From NCBI GenBank assembly GCA_014804785.1, contig JAAUZD010000041.1:1-37876 (forward strand): a stretch of DNA of 37,876 nucleotides, given 5' to 3'. The translations under genes were made by a program, and so were the position numbers. The stretch's first letter is position 1, and every line of letters starts with the position of its first letter. This stretch comes from Lachnospiraceae bacterium. GTDB lineage: Bacteria > Bacillota > Clostridia > Lachnospirales > Lachnospiraceae. A model generated the notes under the pieces. It worked only from the letters and a program-made list of their open reading frames with translations. It did no database searches and had not been told where the DNA came from. Shown here piece after piece: positions 16,740 to 25,072 of this stretch.

Positions 16740-19031
16740 TTACCACTCAATCTTAACCTTAAACAAATCCCCGTCAATCTCCACTTTCATCCTGCCGCCC
16801 TGCAGTTCCACGAAGCTTGTTGCAATGGCAAGCCCCAAACCGCTGCCTTCCGTATTTCTGGAACTGTCGCCGCGCACGAACCGTTCCGTCAGATTTTCCG
16901 CCGGTATATTAAGCTCTGATGCTGACATATTCTTAAGTTCAATGCTGATGCCATTTTCCGTCTTTTGGGCGTTGATATAGACTCTGGTGTTCGGCATGGC
17001 GTATTTGATGATATTGGTGTAAAGATTTTCAAAAATGCGGTACGTCTTCTGGGAATCAAGCTGCAAGATAACCTTTTCCTCCGGCATATGAAAGCGGAAA
17101 ATCAGCCCCGCCTCCTCCACTCGGTCCTCATATTCCAGATAGACCTGGCGCATCAGATGGCAGATATCCACATCCACAGGATGGAATGTAATATTGCCGC
17201 TGCTTGCCTTGCTCACCTCAAACAAATCTTCTATCAGGTGTTTCAACCTCTCAGATTTCTTTTTAAGAACGCCAAGATACTCTTCTCTCTGCTGGGGTGT
17301 AATATTCTCAGACTCAAGCAATTCTATATAAGTCGTGATTGCCGTGAGAGGCGTCTTTAAGTCATGGGATACATTCGTAAGAAGCTCTGTTTTCATTCTC
17401 TGGCTTTTTACCTCCTCGTCCACCGCTTTCTTAAAGCCATCCTGTATTTTGGACAGTTCTTCCTTATAGGATTCAAAGATGCCCCAATTCTCCTCAAACT
17501 CTGTCTGCAGATTTCCCTCTGCTATAGAACTGGTCGCCTGAAAAAGCTTTTGATACTGCTCCTGTATCTTCTGCACATATTTTTTTAGGGCAAAATAGAG
17601 TACTACGCTATAAAACACCAATGCCATCCATCCGAACATCCACATAAAGCACACTGCTGCCAGGAAGAAGAAATTAATCAAGACAATCTTTCGGATGGTT
17701 TTTTGTGCATTTTCCTCCAAATCCATATGAAGGATTTCTTCCTTAAATCGCTCTTTCCGATTTCTGCATCCATCCGTAAACCAGCGGACTAATTTCACAA
17801 TAATACTTCTTTCCCTCAAAAATCCCTTAAGCCCAAGATCAAACACTTCTCCTAACGATGTGACAAAGTAATACCATGCGCCAAAATACAATGCCAATAC
17901 CGCCACATTGATCACCCCAGTCAGCACCGAATAAAATGCACCAGGAAAAAATTCCAGATATTTGTTATATATCTCTGCAAAAATCCCGTTGTTGGTATAA
18001 CACACCAGTTCCACTATAATGTAATAAAAACCAAAAAACAGGCAGAACAGTGAAAACAGGCTGATTTCAACATGGAGTTGAACATATTTTAGCTGATGCA
18101 GACAATATCTTTTCGATTTTGTCAGCAAAAGGGCTGCTATGGCAAGCAGAATCAAAATACTTTTAAAAATACGGGGGGTGCCTGCGCGCTCATATGCCCT
18201 CTCCATCTCCCACTGATATCCTGCCATAACCGTATCTGCACTCCCCCATGACAGACACAGCGCATCTTTCTGCTCACTGGTCAGTGCATAAATGAAGGTT
18301 ACATCTTTAGGTCTGTCTGTCACATGGAACGATACCTGCTTCCCTTCATTATAAAAGTTAAAAACAGTCTGATAATAACTGTTAAAGTCACGCTTAAGTT
18401 CCTCTCTTGACATAACGCTCTGGAGGCATTTTAAAAGTTCATCCGGTTTTTCATCCCTTACCGATACATCTGCCAGATTCCCTGCGCTGTCATAAGTCAT
18501 CATGGCATAGTAGACGTACGGAACTTCTTCGCCTTCGATATGTTTATCCTTATACAGCAGTTCAATATTTCTGCCCGTATTCTTCATAACCTCTCCGGTG
18601 CTATGGTCAATCACGCAGTAATCTACGCTTTTGGCAATTCCATCCATTATTTCATTTTTCAGTCCATCCATGTAGCGATCAAAATCTTCTAAAAGTTCAT
18701 TCGTAAGCCCCTTAGGTGTTCTTTCCTCTTCAAAATCCTGAATATCCTCAAGTTCATCCGGCAACAGTTCTTTTTCCTCAATCACCAGATATAATTCAGG
18801 GTAGCCTACTTCTTTTTGCTGTATCTTATCCAACATACTCTTGTAAAGGACAAGATTGCTCTGATAAAACTGTTTTAAGAGCTGGTCACTTCGCAGTTCG
18901 CCTGTATAATAACCCATAGCCTGCTTTTTAAGTGCAGGATAAAACGCAACAAATACAATGATTGAAAGTGCGATCATCCCCCCTGCCATTAAGAAACTGA
19001 ATTTATTATTGCTTTTCGATTTTGTATCCAA
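16740..19031 (-). CDS. Membrane sensor histidine kinase
   Basis: A 763-residue kinase. N-terminal membrane segment at about 17-34, then an extracytoplasmic sensor of about 250 residues, then clusters of membrane segments near 290-305, 322-345, 365-392 and 447-480, more than in most kinases. A HAMP-like linker leads to the HisKA helix with H556 in NVSHDLKTPLTAI, followed by a HATPase domain ending GSGLGLAIATSFVELQGG. The start appears to be a TTG at 19031, overlapping the response regulator by 26 nt with AAGGTGG upstream, so translation is coupled; an internal ATG at residue 15 has no site. It is the last gene of the dedA-glycosyltransferase operon, suggesting it senses envelope state (inference). 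Confidence 0.93.
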   Translation of the reverse strand: MDTKSKSNNKFSFLMAGGMIALSIIVFVAFYPALKKQAMGYYTGELRSDQLLKQFYQSNLVLYKSMLDKIQQKEVGYPELYLVIEEKELLPDELEDIQDFEEERTPKGLTNELLEDFDRYMDGLKNEIMDGIAKSVDYCVIDHSTGEVMKNTGRNIELLYKDKHIEGEEVPYVYYAMMTYDSAGNLADVSVRDEKPDELLKCLQSVMSREELKRDFNSYYQTVFNFYNEGKQVSFHVTDRPKDVTFIYALTSEQKDALCLSWGSADTVMAGYQWEMERAYERAGTPRIFKSILILLAIAALLLTKSKRYCLHQLKYVQLHVEISLFSLFCLFFGFYYIIVELVCYTNNGIFAEIYNKYLEFFPGAFYSVLTGVINVAVLALYFGAWYYFVTSLGEVFDLGLKGFLRERSIIVKLVRWFTDGCRNRKERFKEEILHMDLEENAQKTIRKIVLINFFFLAAVCFMWMFGWMALVFYSVVLYFALKKYVQKIQEQYQKLFQATSSIAEGNLQTEFEENWGIFESYKEELSKIQDGFKKAVDEEVKSQRMKTELLTNVSHDLKTPLTAITTYIELLESENITPQQREEYLGVLKKKSERLKHLIEDLFEVSKASSGNITFHPVDVDICHLMRQVYLEYEDRVEEAGLIFRFHMPEEKVILQLDSQKTYRIFENLYTNIIKYAMPNTRVYINAQKTENGISIELKNMSASELNIPAENLTERFVRGDSSRNTEGSGLGLAIATSFVELQGGRMKVEIDGDLFKVKIEW

Positions 19032-19713
19032 CTCCCCACACCACCTTTAAATATTTTGGTTCCTTCGGATTGATTTCAATTTTTTCTCTTATTTTTCTCA
19101 CATGTACCATAATCGTATCTGTGTTGATTGCCTGTTCATTCCAGACCCTCTCGTAAATCTCTTCGGCGCTGAACACTCTCCCCGGATTCTTCATAAGCAG
19201 CAGCAGGATCTTAAACTCCAAGGGGGTAAGCTTGACCGGTTTGCCGTCCACACTGCACTCCACCGTATCCTCATTCAATTCAAGTCCCCCAATCACATAG
19301 ACCTTGTCATTCTGGCTTTTGTCCCCTACCGCTTCTAAAAATTTTGCGTATCTGCGCAGATGAGAGTTAACTCTGGCAAGCAGTTCCATAGTGGTAAAGG
19401 GCTTCGTCACATAATCGTCGGCGCCCATATTAAGTCCCATAATCTTGTCCACTTCCTCCGACTTTGCCGAAAGCATGATTACAGGAAACTCATAGCCCCT
19501 CTCCCGAACCTTCATCATCATGGTGATTCCGTCCATTCTCGGCATCATTACATCCACGATTGCCAGATGAATCTCCTCCTGCGCTATCTTCTCAAGTCCT
19601 TCCACGCCGTCTTCTGCCTGAAATACAATGTACCCCTGATTTTTCAAATAAATTTCAATTCCCTCACGAATCTCTTTGTCATCTTCTACAATTAAAATAT
19701 GGTATGCTTCCAT
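19006..19713 (-). CDS. OmpR/PhoB-family response regulator
   Basis: A 235-residue regulator. The receiver has acidic residues at 10-12 (VEDDKE), phosphoacceptor D54 in IVDVMMPRMDG, S82 and K104 in YVTKPF. The C-terminal winged helix (about 135-235) contains LTPLEFKILLLLMKNPGRVF and the C-terminal hairpin KVVWGVGYKIE. The start at 19713 has AAGGGGG 5 nt upstream; the longer frame to 19746 overlaps the glycosyltransferase end and lacks a site. It partners the histidine kinase encoded directly downstream. Confidence 0.95.
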   Translation of the reverse strand: MEAYHILIVEDDKEIREGIEIYLKNQGYIVFQAEDGVEGLEKIAQEEIHLAIVDVMMPRMDGITMMMKVRERGYEFPVIMLSAKSEEVDKIMGLNMGADDYVTKPFTTMELLARVNSHLRRYAKFLEAVGDKSQNDKVYVIGGLELNEDTVECSVDGKPVKLTPLEFKILLLLMKNPGRVFSAEEIYERVWNEQAINTDTIMVHVRKIREKIEINPKEPKYLKVVWGVGYKIEKQ

Positions 19714-19742
19714 CTTGTTCCCCCTTAAGAATTTTTCTGTCA

Positions 19743-20939
19743 TCATCCCAAGTATACCATATCTTTATTTCTATTCCTATTTCTATGCCTCTGCTGCCTT
19801 TCGCTTTTTTTATAAATCGCCTGTGCATAGACCAAGGCTGCATCTTTTGCAATTTGCATGCTACTGTAACTGTGTGCTGTCGCAAGCGCCCCATGACGCA
19901 GCACATCAATCTCCTTCTTTTCCAGAATATCCATCAGTTTCTTGGTAAACTCTTCCTCTGACACTTCCGTCATATATCCGTTTTTCCCATTTATTACCAC
20001 ATCCTGAGTACCTGTAGCGCGAAGTGCTATGACAGGCGTGCCGGCTGCCATTGACTCAAGCAGTACAATCCCCTGGGTTTCCGACAGCGAGGGAAATAAG
20101 AACAAATCCGATGCATGACAGTAATTTCTAATCTCCCGGTTCGGTACCTTTCCTACAAAGACAATTTCATCTCTGATTCCCAGTTTATCCGCTCTTTTCT
20201 CCAGCTCTGACCGATGCGGTCCATCTCCGATAAACATCAATTTGAAATCATTCCCAAAAGAGTCCTTAAGAATTTTCATACAATTTAGTAAAAAGATAAG
20301 ATTCTTTTCCTTTGCCAGCCTCGCCACCGTACAAAAAAGATGCCTTTTTCCTCCTGCCATTTCCTGCCTGATATGCAAAGACTTCTCTTCTTCGGGGACA
20401 AAGTTCTCCTCCGGAAGTCCCGTAGGCAGTACCCGGATATCTGCGTCAGGCTGTATCTGTTCCAGATATTCTTTCATCAGCGGTGTCGGTGCAATCACCA
20501 TATCACAGTGCTTCGTATAGCTTCTTACATATGCCGGCATGATTCTTTTCAGCTTTGACAGACCAATGTAGTGCAGATACTGCTCATATCGTGTATGGTA
20601 GGTAAACACCATGGGCACATGATATTTCCAAGATAAATATCTTGCAGTCCTTCCAATCATCATAGGATGATGCACATGTATGACATCGAAGTTTCCTTCT
20701 CTGAACTGACGCTCTATTTCCAGATCCAGACTGTTCGGCACTGAAAAGCCGCCGCTCACTCCGCGTATCAATGCTTTGTATCTCACTACATCTGTTTCTT
20801 CTTCCTGTTCGTCATAGCTGGGGGCAAAAACGACCACCTCATGTCCCAGCCTTCTTAAGCTGTCGCTCAGTCTTTCTATGGAAATCGGCACACCTGCCAC
20901 AAAGGGTTTGTAATTATTCGTCATCATTGCAATCTTCAT
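19743..20939 (-). CDS. GT4-family glycosyltransferase, glycolipid-type
   Basis: A 398-residue GT-B glycosyltransferase. The N terminus MKIAMMTNNYKPFVAGVPIS and HVHHPMMIGRTARYLSWKYHVPMV resemble 1,2-diacylglycerol 3-glucosyltransferases and mannosyltransferases of lipid pathways. The C-terminal donor-binding domain has the EX7E motif in SLSETQGIVLLESMAAG. The C-terminal tail is basic (ERQQRHRNRNRNK), which may help membrane contact. The start at 20939 has AGGAGG 6 nt upstream; the 30 extra upstream codons overlap dedA. It lies 10 nt after the dedA stop and 29 nt before the response regulator, so all four genes form one operon. The role in membrane glycolipid or lipoteichoic acid anchor synthesis is an inference. 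Confidence 0.88.
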   Translation of the reverse strand: MKIAMMTNNYKPFVAGVPISIERLSDSLRRLGHEVVVFAPSYDEQEEETDVVRYKALIRGVSGGFSVPNSLDLEIERQFREGNFDVIHVHHPMMIGRTARYLSWKYHVPMVFTYHTRYEQYLHYIGLSKLKRIMPAYVRSYTKHCDMVIAPTPLMKEYLEQIQPDADIRVLPTGLPEENFVPEEEKSLHIRQEMAGGKRHLFCTVARLAKEKNLIFLLNCMKILKDSFGNDFKLMFIGDGPHRSELEKRADKLGIRDEIVFVGKVPNREIRNYCHASDLFLFPSLSETQGIVLLESMAAGTPVIALRATGTQDVVINGKNGYMTEVSEEEFTKKLMDILEKKEIDVLRHGALATAHSYSSMQIAKDAALVYAQAIYKKSERQQRHRNRNRNKDMVYLG

Positions 20940-20949
20940 TCTGCACCTC

Positions 20950-21459
20950 CTATGCCAGATAGGTAAGGACAGCATCGCCCAGATAATATCCTGCACCCAC
21001 GAAAAACAGATTCCACACCATGATTCCAAGGGTAGAGCTTAATGTATACTGTACCAGATTCATTTTTGATACTCCTGCGGGTATGGAAACCAACGTTCTT
21101 ACCATAGGAACCAGCTTGCTTACAAAAATGCCGACACTGCCCTTTTTCCGAATCCACTCAAGCTTTTTTTCGATTGCCGGTCTCTGTTTCGGGAACTTAT
21201 TCAGATATTTCTGCAAAAACAGTTCCCCGCCTTTGTAACCCAGATAATACAAAATCATGCTTCCCGTAAGGCCCGCCGCTACTGTGATCAAAAGCGCCGG
21301 AATGAACCTTATATTCCCCCTGGCTGCCCATAACCCCGCAAGAGGCATAATGACCCCCGCCGGAAATCCCGGCAGATTCAAATACTCCAAAAGCACAATT
21401 ACAAAAATGGCAATCCCTCCATACCTTGCAAAATACTGCATAATCATTTCCATTGTCAT
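20950..21459 (-). CDS. DedA-family membrane protein
   Basis: A 169-residue protein with the DedA/VTT signature: the apolar re-entrant region EYLNLPGFPAGVIMPLAG, GLTGSMILYYLGYKGGELFL, then the polar motif FVSKLVPMVRTLVSIPAGVSKMN with conserved arginine, and two C-terminal membrane helices. Some DedA proteins (UptA) recycle undecaprenyl phosphate across the membrane and others move phosphatidylethanolamine; the sequence alone does not say which. The start is taken as the ATG at 21459; a GTG at 21468 sits too close to AGGAAGG. It opens the operon with the glycosyltransferase and two-component system. Confidence 0.9.
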   Translation of the reverse strand: MTMEMIMQYFARYGGIAIFVIVLLEYLNLPGFPAGVIMPLAGLWAARGNIRFIPALLITVAAGLTGSMILYYLGYKGGELFLQKYLNKFPKQRPAIEKKLEWIRKKGSVGIFVSKLVPMVRTLVSIPAGVSKMNLVQYTLSSTLGIMVWNLFFVGAGYYLGDAVLTYLA

Positions 21460-21530
21460 ATCCCGCACACCCTTCCTGCTTTACATTACAGTTCGGCTTC
21501 CGGCTAAACTGCTCTCAATTTACATATAAA

Positions 21531-21676
21531 TTGCAATTTGTAACTGTTCAGTACCTTCACAGTTACAATGCAAAATCCATCCTAAATTGCCTACGGCAAT
21601 GGGATTTTGCATGCCTGAATCATATTCTTAGGTCTTGGCAGTAAATGCTTCGACCTATACTGAATAGTTACTGCAA
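21531..21676. repeat. Nested palindromic element upstream of dedA
   Basis: The outer arms TTGCAaTTTGTAACTGTTCAGTA and TACTGAATAGTTACTGCAA are inverted with one 4-nt gap. Inside are the hairpin GTAACTGT/ACAGTTAC (21540-21566), then TGCAAAATCC opposite GGATTTTGCA enclosing ATTGCC-TAC-GGCAAT. About 146 bp with no coding capacity. The gap 21460-21952 otherwise holds only AT-rich DNA, presumably with the divergent promoters of dedA and degV. Confidence 0.75.
21540..21566 (-). repeat. 27-bp hairpin repeat, copy 1
   Basis: On the minus strand GTAACTGT-GAAGGTACTGA-ACAGTTAC, followed by AAA. A second copy with one base different lies at 34648-34674 upstream of hslO, in the same orientation relative to the downstream gene. 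Confidence 0.85.
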
Positions 21677-21952
21677 TTTTCTATTTACCATATACAACGG
21701 ATTACAAAAAGAGAATACCTCAAAAACCTAAACAAAGTCCGGAGATATTTCTTAAGAACTTCTAAATATTCTATAAGCAGTTTTTTAAGATATATTTAGT
21801 TTTTAAAACTACGTTATAAAGTATCACCGTCTCAAAATGTGCATTTAATATGAGATTTCATATTGATTAATTCTACAAGAAGTGGTAAGGTATTGTTTGA
21901 GTTAGATTTCACTTTCTGCGCAACGATACCATGGAAGGATATGATAGAACAT

Positions 21953-22852
21953 ATGAGCAAAGCATTTCATATTTTCAGCGACGGTTCCTGTGATCTGCCG
22001 CCCCAACTGACAAAAGAAAAAGATGTAACAGTTGTGCCTTTTTACGTGTCTTTTGATGACGAACATTACCAGAAAGAAATAGAAGAAATCGGAGTCCGTG
22101 ATTTTTATCAGAAAATGGTAGATGAGCCCAAAGTATATCCTAAGTCCTCCATGCCTTCTGTTCAGGATTATATGGATGCTTTTCTTCCTGTCGTCAAGGA
22201 AAAAGTACCTATCATCTGCATCTGCATCACCACCAAGTTCAGCGGTTCCATGCAGTCCGCCGTCAATGCAAAAAATATGCTTCTGGAAACCTATCCCGAT
22301 GCCCAGATTACAGTGATTGATGCTACGATCAATACTGTATTGCAAGGACTTTATGTTCTGGAAGCTGTGCGTATGCAGGAATGCGGCGCCGGATATAAGG
22401 AGACGGTTGAGCGGCTGGAAGAAATCAAGTCCACGGGACGCATCTTCTTCACTGTAGGAAATATGGAATATCTGCAGCACGGCGGCAGAATCGGCAAAGT
22501 TGCCGGAATCGCAGGCAGTGTTCTGGGAATCCGTCCTATCATTACACTTAAGCAGGGCGAGATCTTTCCCTCCGGAATTGCCAGAAGCCGTAAGAAATCC
22601 ATGGAAAAGACAATTGATCTGATTGTAAATTATCTGGAAGAACAAGGAGAACCCATCGCACATTTCAGTATTGCTGTGGGCTATGGATATGACTACGAGG
22701 AAGCTCTTTCCTATCGCGATATGGTGCTTAACGTATTAAACGAAAAATATGGCTTAAAAGAACTTCCCATTTATCAGATTGGAGCAACTATCGGCGTACA
22801 TACCGGTCCCTATCCGCTGGGACTTGGAATCATTCGGAAATCTCTGCTGTAG
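21953..22852 (+). CDS. DegV-family fatty-acid-binding protein
   Basis: A 299-residue DegV protein. These bind a fatty acid in a cleft between two alpha/beta domains and, as FakB, present it to the kinase FakA; no FakA is in this window. Visible family features: N-terminal FHIFSDGSCDLPP, SSMPSVQDYMDAF, the loop TTKFSGSMQSAVNAK, and HGGRIGKVAGIAGSVLGIRPI followed by GVHTGPYPLGLG near the C terminus. The start is uncertain: 21953 gives the normal N terminus, though GGAAGG lies 14 nt away; an in-frame ATG at 21941 would add four residues. The last 23 nt overlap the convergent MreB-like gene. Confidence 0.92.
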   Translation: MSKAFHIFSDGSCDLPPQLTKEKDVTVVPFYVSFDDEHYQKEIEEIGVRDFYQKMVDEPKVYPKSSMPSVQDYMDAFLPVVKEKVPIICICITTKFSGSMQSAVNAKNMLLETYPDAQITVIDATINTVLQGLYVLEAVRMQECGAGYKETVERLEEIKSTGRIFFTVGNMEYLQHGGRIGKVAGIAGSVLGIRPIITLKQGEIFPSGIARSRKKSMEKTIDLIVNYLEEQGEPIAHFSIAVGYGYDYEEALSYRDMVLNVLNEKYGLKELPIYQIGATIGVHTGPYPLGLGIIRKSLL

Positions 22853-23441
22853 GATTCCCTTTTTCCATTTCGCTTTGCAGCAGGTCTGCCACTCTCCGGG
22901 CAGGTATGCCTTCCCGGGCGGCATATTGCAGGATGCCCCCAAGCTCCTCCTTGATATATTCTTCGGGTTCATCCTTGGTAATGCCAATGACAATTTTATA
23001 TTTCTTATATTCAGCCGGAAATTTTTCCGGCATTTCTTTTACAAACTGTTCTACCGGTATATCCGCAATCATAAGCTCCCTGGCTCGCGTCGCCGAAATG
23101 ACAACATCCTCCATGATCTTTTTTTCTACCGCTACGATTCCCTCTGGCACACATACAGCAACTGCAGGCTTTCTAAATAACCTTTTCCCCAAAGCCTTTT
23201 GGATTAGATGTTTGAACAATTCACGCGCCACTACGTAATCCACAATCATTCCCTGCCTTAAAGGCGAAACTACAACCGTATCCTTGCTGCCTTCTCTTGC
23301 TATACCTTCCGCCTCAGTCCCATATGCAAGAACTCTGCAACTCACTGTGTCAAATGCCACAAGGGACTTTTCCTTCAATACCATTCCCTTGCCCTTTATA
23401 TAAATTACAATATCCGACGGTTCATGTGCTACATTTTTCAA
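22830..23441 (-). CDS. MreB-like protein lacking ATP-binding motifs (truncated domain)
   Basis: A 203-residue protein whose first 135 residues resemble the N-terminal subdomains of MreB/Mbl: DIVIYIKGKGMVLKEKSLVA, then VLAYGTEAEGI, VVVSPLRQGMIVDYVVAREL and AVAVCVPEGIVAVEKKIM line up with VYVKGKGIVLNEPSVVA, IRPLKDGVIADFE and VCVPSGITEVEKR. The phosphate loop DLGTANT is missing at the start and the second loop DIGGGTTE is never reached; after ATRARELMIADIP the sequence no longer follows MreB. It should therefore not bind ATP or polymerise normally. The start overlaps the stop of the upstream hydrolase by 4 nt (ATGA), implying coupled translation. Role unknown. Confidence 0.7.
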   Translation of the reverse strand: MKNVAHEPSDIVIYIKGKGMVLKEKSLVAFDTVSCRVLAYGTEAEGIAREGSKDTVVVSPLRQGMIVDYVVARELFKHLIQKALGKRLFRKPAVAVCVPEGIVAVEKKIMEDVVISATRARELMIADIPVEQFVKEMPEKFPAEYKKYKIVIGITKDEPEEYIKEELGGILQYAAREGIPARRVADLLQSEMEKGNPTAEISE

Positions 23442-24238
23442 ATCAAAATCACCTCTCTATCATCAGGGACAAATAGATTCCCACTAAAATACTGCTTTCC
23501 TTCTGATGCGTATAATGCTTTCCTCTCCTGTATATGCGTGTCCTCCGTATGATACAGGATCAGATTCCCGATTTCCATTTTTTCAGCAATCTCACAAGCC
23601 TCCCTGACGGTACTGTGATGCTTTTCATATGGCTTAAAAATACTTCTTTCTTCATATAAGCAGAAAGCCTCGTGCATCAGCCAGTCGCTTTTTTCCACAT
23701 AGCGTACAGCTTCGTCATTCAGCGGCTCATCCCCGCAGCATGCCAGGGAAGTACCGTCTTTCATCACCATCCTAAATCCAAACTGCTTCTTTTTCGTGGA
23801 ATGGATATCGAAAAATGTAACTTCACCGTTTAAGATAGTTTTCTTCTCTCCGTCTTCCACTATCACGAATCGAATCCTGTCATCAAACAGCCTCGTCACC
23901 GTATCCCACAAGGTTCTGCTGCAGATTTCTTTAATATCCTCGGAAAGCTCCCTGTGACAATATACACGCAGCTCTCCATCGTATTTTCCCCAATTCATCA
24001 GCTGACCGATCATGCGAATGACCCATATGATTCCCAGAATGTGATCTGTATGACCATGGGTTACGAAAATATCATGAATAGAGTGCAGCGAAATGCTCTC
24101 TTCCTCCAGAATCCTTAGAATTTCATTGCCTCCGCCTGCGTCAACCAGAAAGCACTGTCCGCCTTCTGATAAAGCAAAGCAGGTATTATAACATTTGGTT
24201 ACTGAGGCATTTCCCGTTCCAAGCATTGTCAGTTTCAT
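23438..24238 (-). CDS. Metallo-beta-lactamase-fold hydrolase (RNase Z-like group)
   Basis: A 266-residue protein with the MBL metal motif THGHTDH at about 60-66 (H61, H63, D65, H66), preceded by LVDAGGGNEILR, and further histidines in MHEAF and YHTEDTH. GTGNASVTKCYNTC at the N terminus is typical of the RNase Z/arylsulfatase-like group, but the RNase Z exosite arm is not obvious, so tRNA processing is not claimed. The start at 24238 has AGGAGA 8 nt upstream; a TTG two codons earlier is less likely. It lies 43 nt downstream of the FMN reductase gene and is coupled to the MreB-like gene. Confidence 0.88.
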   Translation of the reverse strand: MKLTMLGTGNASVTKCYNTCFALSEGGQCFLVDAGGGNEILRILEEESISLHSIHDIFVTHGHTDHILGIIWVIRMIGQLMNWGKYDGELRVYCHRELSEDIKEICSRTLWDTVTRLFDDRIRFVIVEDGEKKTILNGEVTFFDIHSTKKKQFGFRMVMKDGTSLACCGDEPLNDEAVRYVEKSDWLMHEAFCLYEERSIFKPYEKHHSTVREACEIAEKMEIGNLILYHTEDTHIQERKALYASEGKQYFSGNLFVPDDREVILI

Positions 24239-24281
24239 AAGCAATCTCTCCTGATCTTTTAAAGCATTATACCGTTATATG

Positions 24282-24899
24282 TCAACGGATAAAATTCATC
24301 CGCGCAAAAGGCTCTTTTTCCGGTACTCCATATTTTTCCTTTCCAAGTGCAATACTCTTCATCAAAAATGTCATGTTTCGTGCAAGGGTACGCATCATCT
24401 GCAGACCTTCCGTATCCTGCTTTGCTTCGCCGGGTGCGGAACCATGGATTCCATTCCAATATTGACCGGAAGCAATGGGCATCCCGGAAATACCAAAGAA
24501 TTTGTTAAGTTCATCATAGGTTGCCGTAAGACCGCCGCGTCTCGCTGCTGCAACAGCTGCTCCCACCTTCATGGTCTTATCAAAATGCGTACTGTAGAAA
24601 AGTCTTGTTAAAAAAGCAACCAGCGTGGCATTTGCAGATGCATAATAAACCGGACTGCCTACCACAAGCCCATCACATTCCTCAAATTTCTGTGCCGTTT
24701 CATTCACTACATCTTCAAAGACACATCTTCCCTTTTCATAACACTGTCTGCAACTGATGCACCCACGGATATCTTTATTTCCAATATGCAAAATTTCTGT
24801 TTCGATTCCTTCCTGTTCAAAAATCTTTTCCATTTCATGAAGCGCAATATAAGTGTTTCCATTCGCCTTCGGACTTCCATTAATCATCAATACCTTCAT
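24282..24899 (-). CDS. Flavodoxin-fold NAD(P)H-dependent FMN reductase family protein
   Basis: A 205-residue flavodoxin-like oxidoreductase: the N-terminal FMN phosphate loop MKVLMINGSPKANGNTYIAL, then CISCRQCYEKGRC (CxxCxxC), which in iron-sulfur flavoproteins holds a cluster or forms redox-active cysteines, then GLVVGSPVYYASANATLVAFL and VGAAVAAARRGG, the flavin-contact segments. The physiological electron acceptor is unknown. AGGAGG lies 8 nt before the ATG. Its promoter region and both protein ends are duplicated in the internally deleted copy at 25939-26274. Confidence 0.9.
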   Translation of the reverse strand: MKVLMINGSPKANGNTYIALHEMEKIFEQEGIETEILHIGNKDIRGCISCRQCYEKGRCVFEDVVNETAQKFEECDGLVVGSPVYYASANATLVAFLTRLFYSTHFDKTMKVGAAVAAARRGGLTATYDELNKFFGISGMPIASGQYWNGIHGSAPGEAKQDTEGLQMMRTLARNMTFLMKSIALGKEKYGVPEKEPFARMNFIR

Positions 24900-24964
24900 T
24901 CTGATTTCCTCCTGTCAAAAATGACCTGATTACAAAAACTAGCATCCCTATTTCCTTATAAATA

Positions 24965-24993
24965 AATCTAGCAGAAATACTTTTCTTCGTCAA
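24965..24993 (-). promoter_or_regulatory. Promoter of the FMN reductase gene
   Basis: On the minus strand TTGACG (24993-24988), 17 nt, TAGATT (24970-24965). The same boxes with the same spacing lie upstream of the duplicated gene (26337-26365), which supports that they are functional. Confidence 0.7.
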
Positions 24994-25072
24994 ATAGAGA
25001 TCCCTTAGCTCTACCTTGATACCTTCTAAGCGACGACGTTGGTATATTTACCTGTCCTGTGCGGACTACTAT

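Noticed and set aside
21902-22663. 253-codon frame opposite degV
   Set aside because: Antisense shadow of a clearly coding DegV frame.
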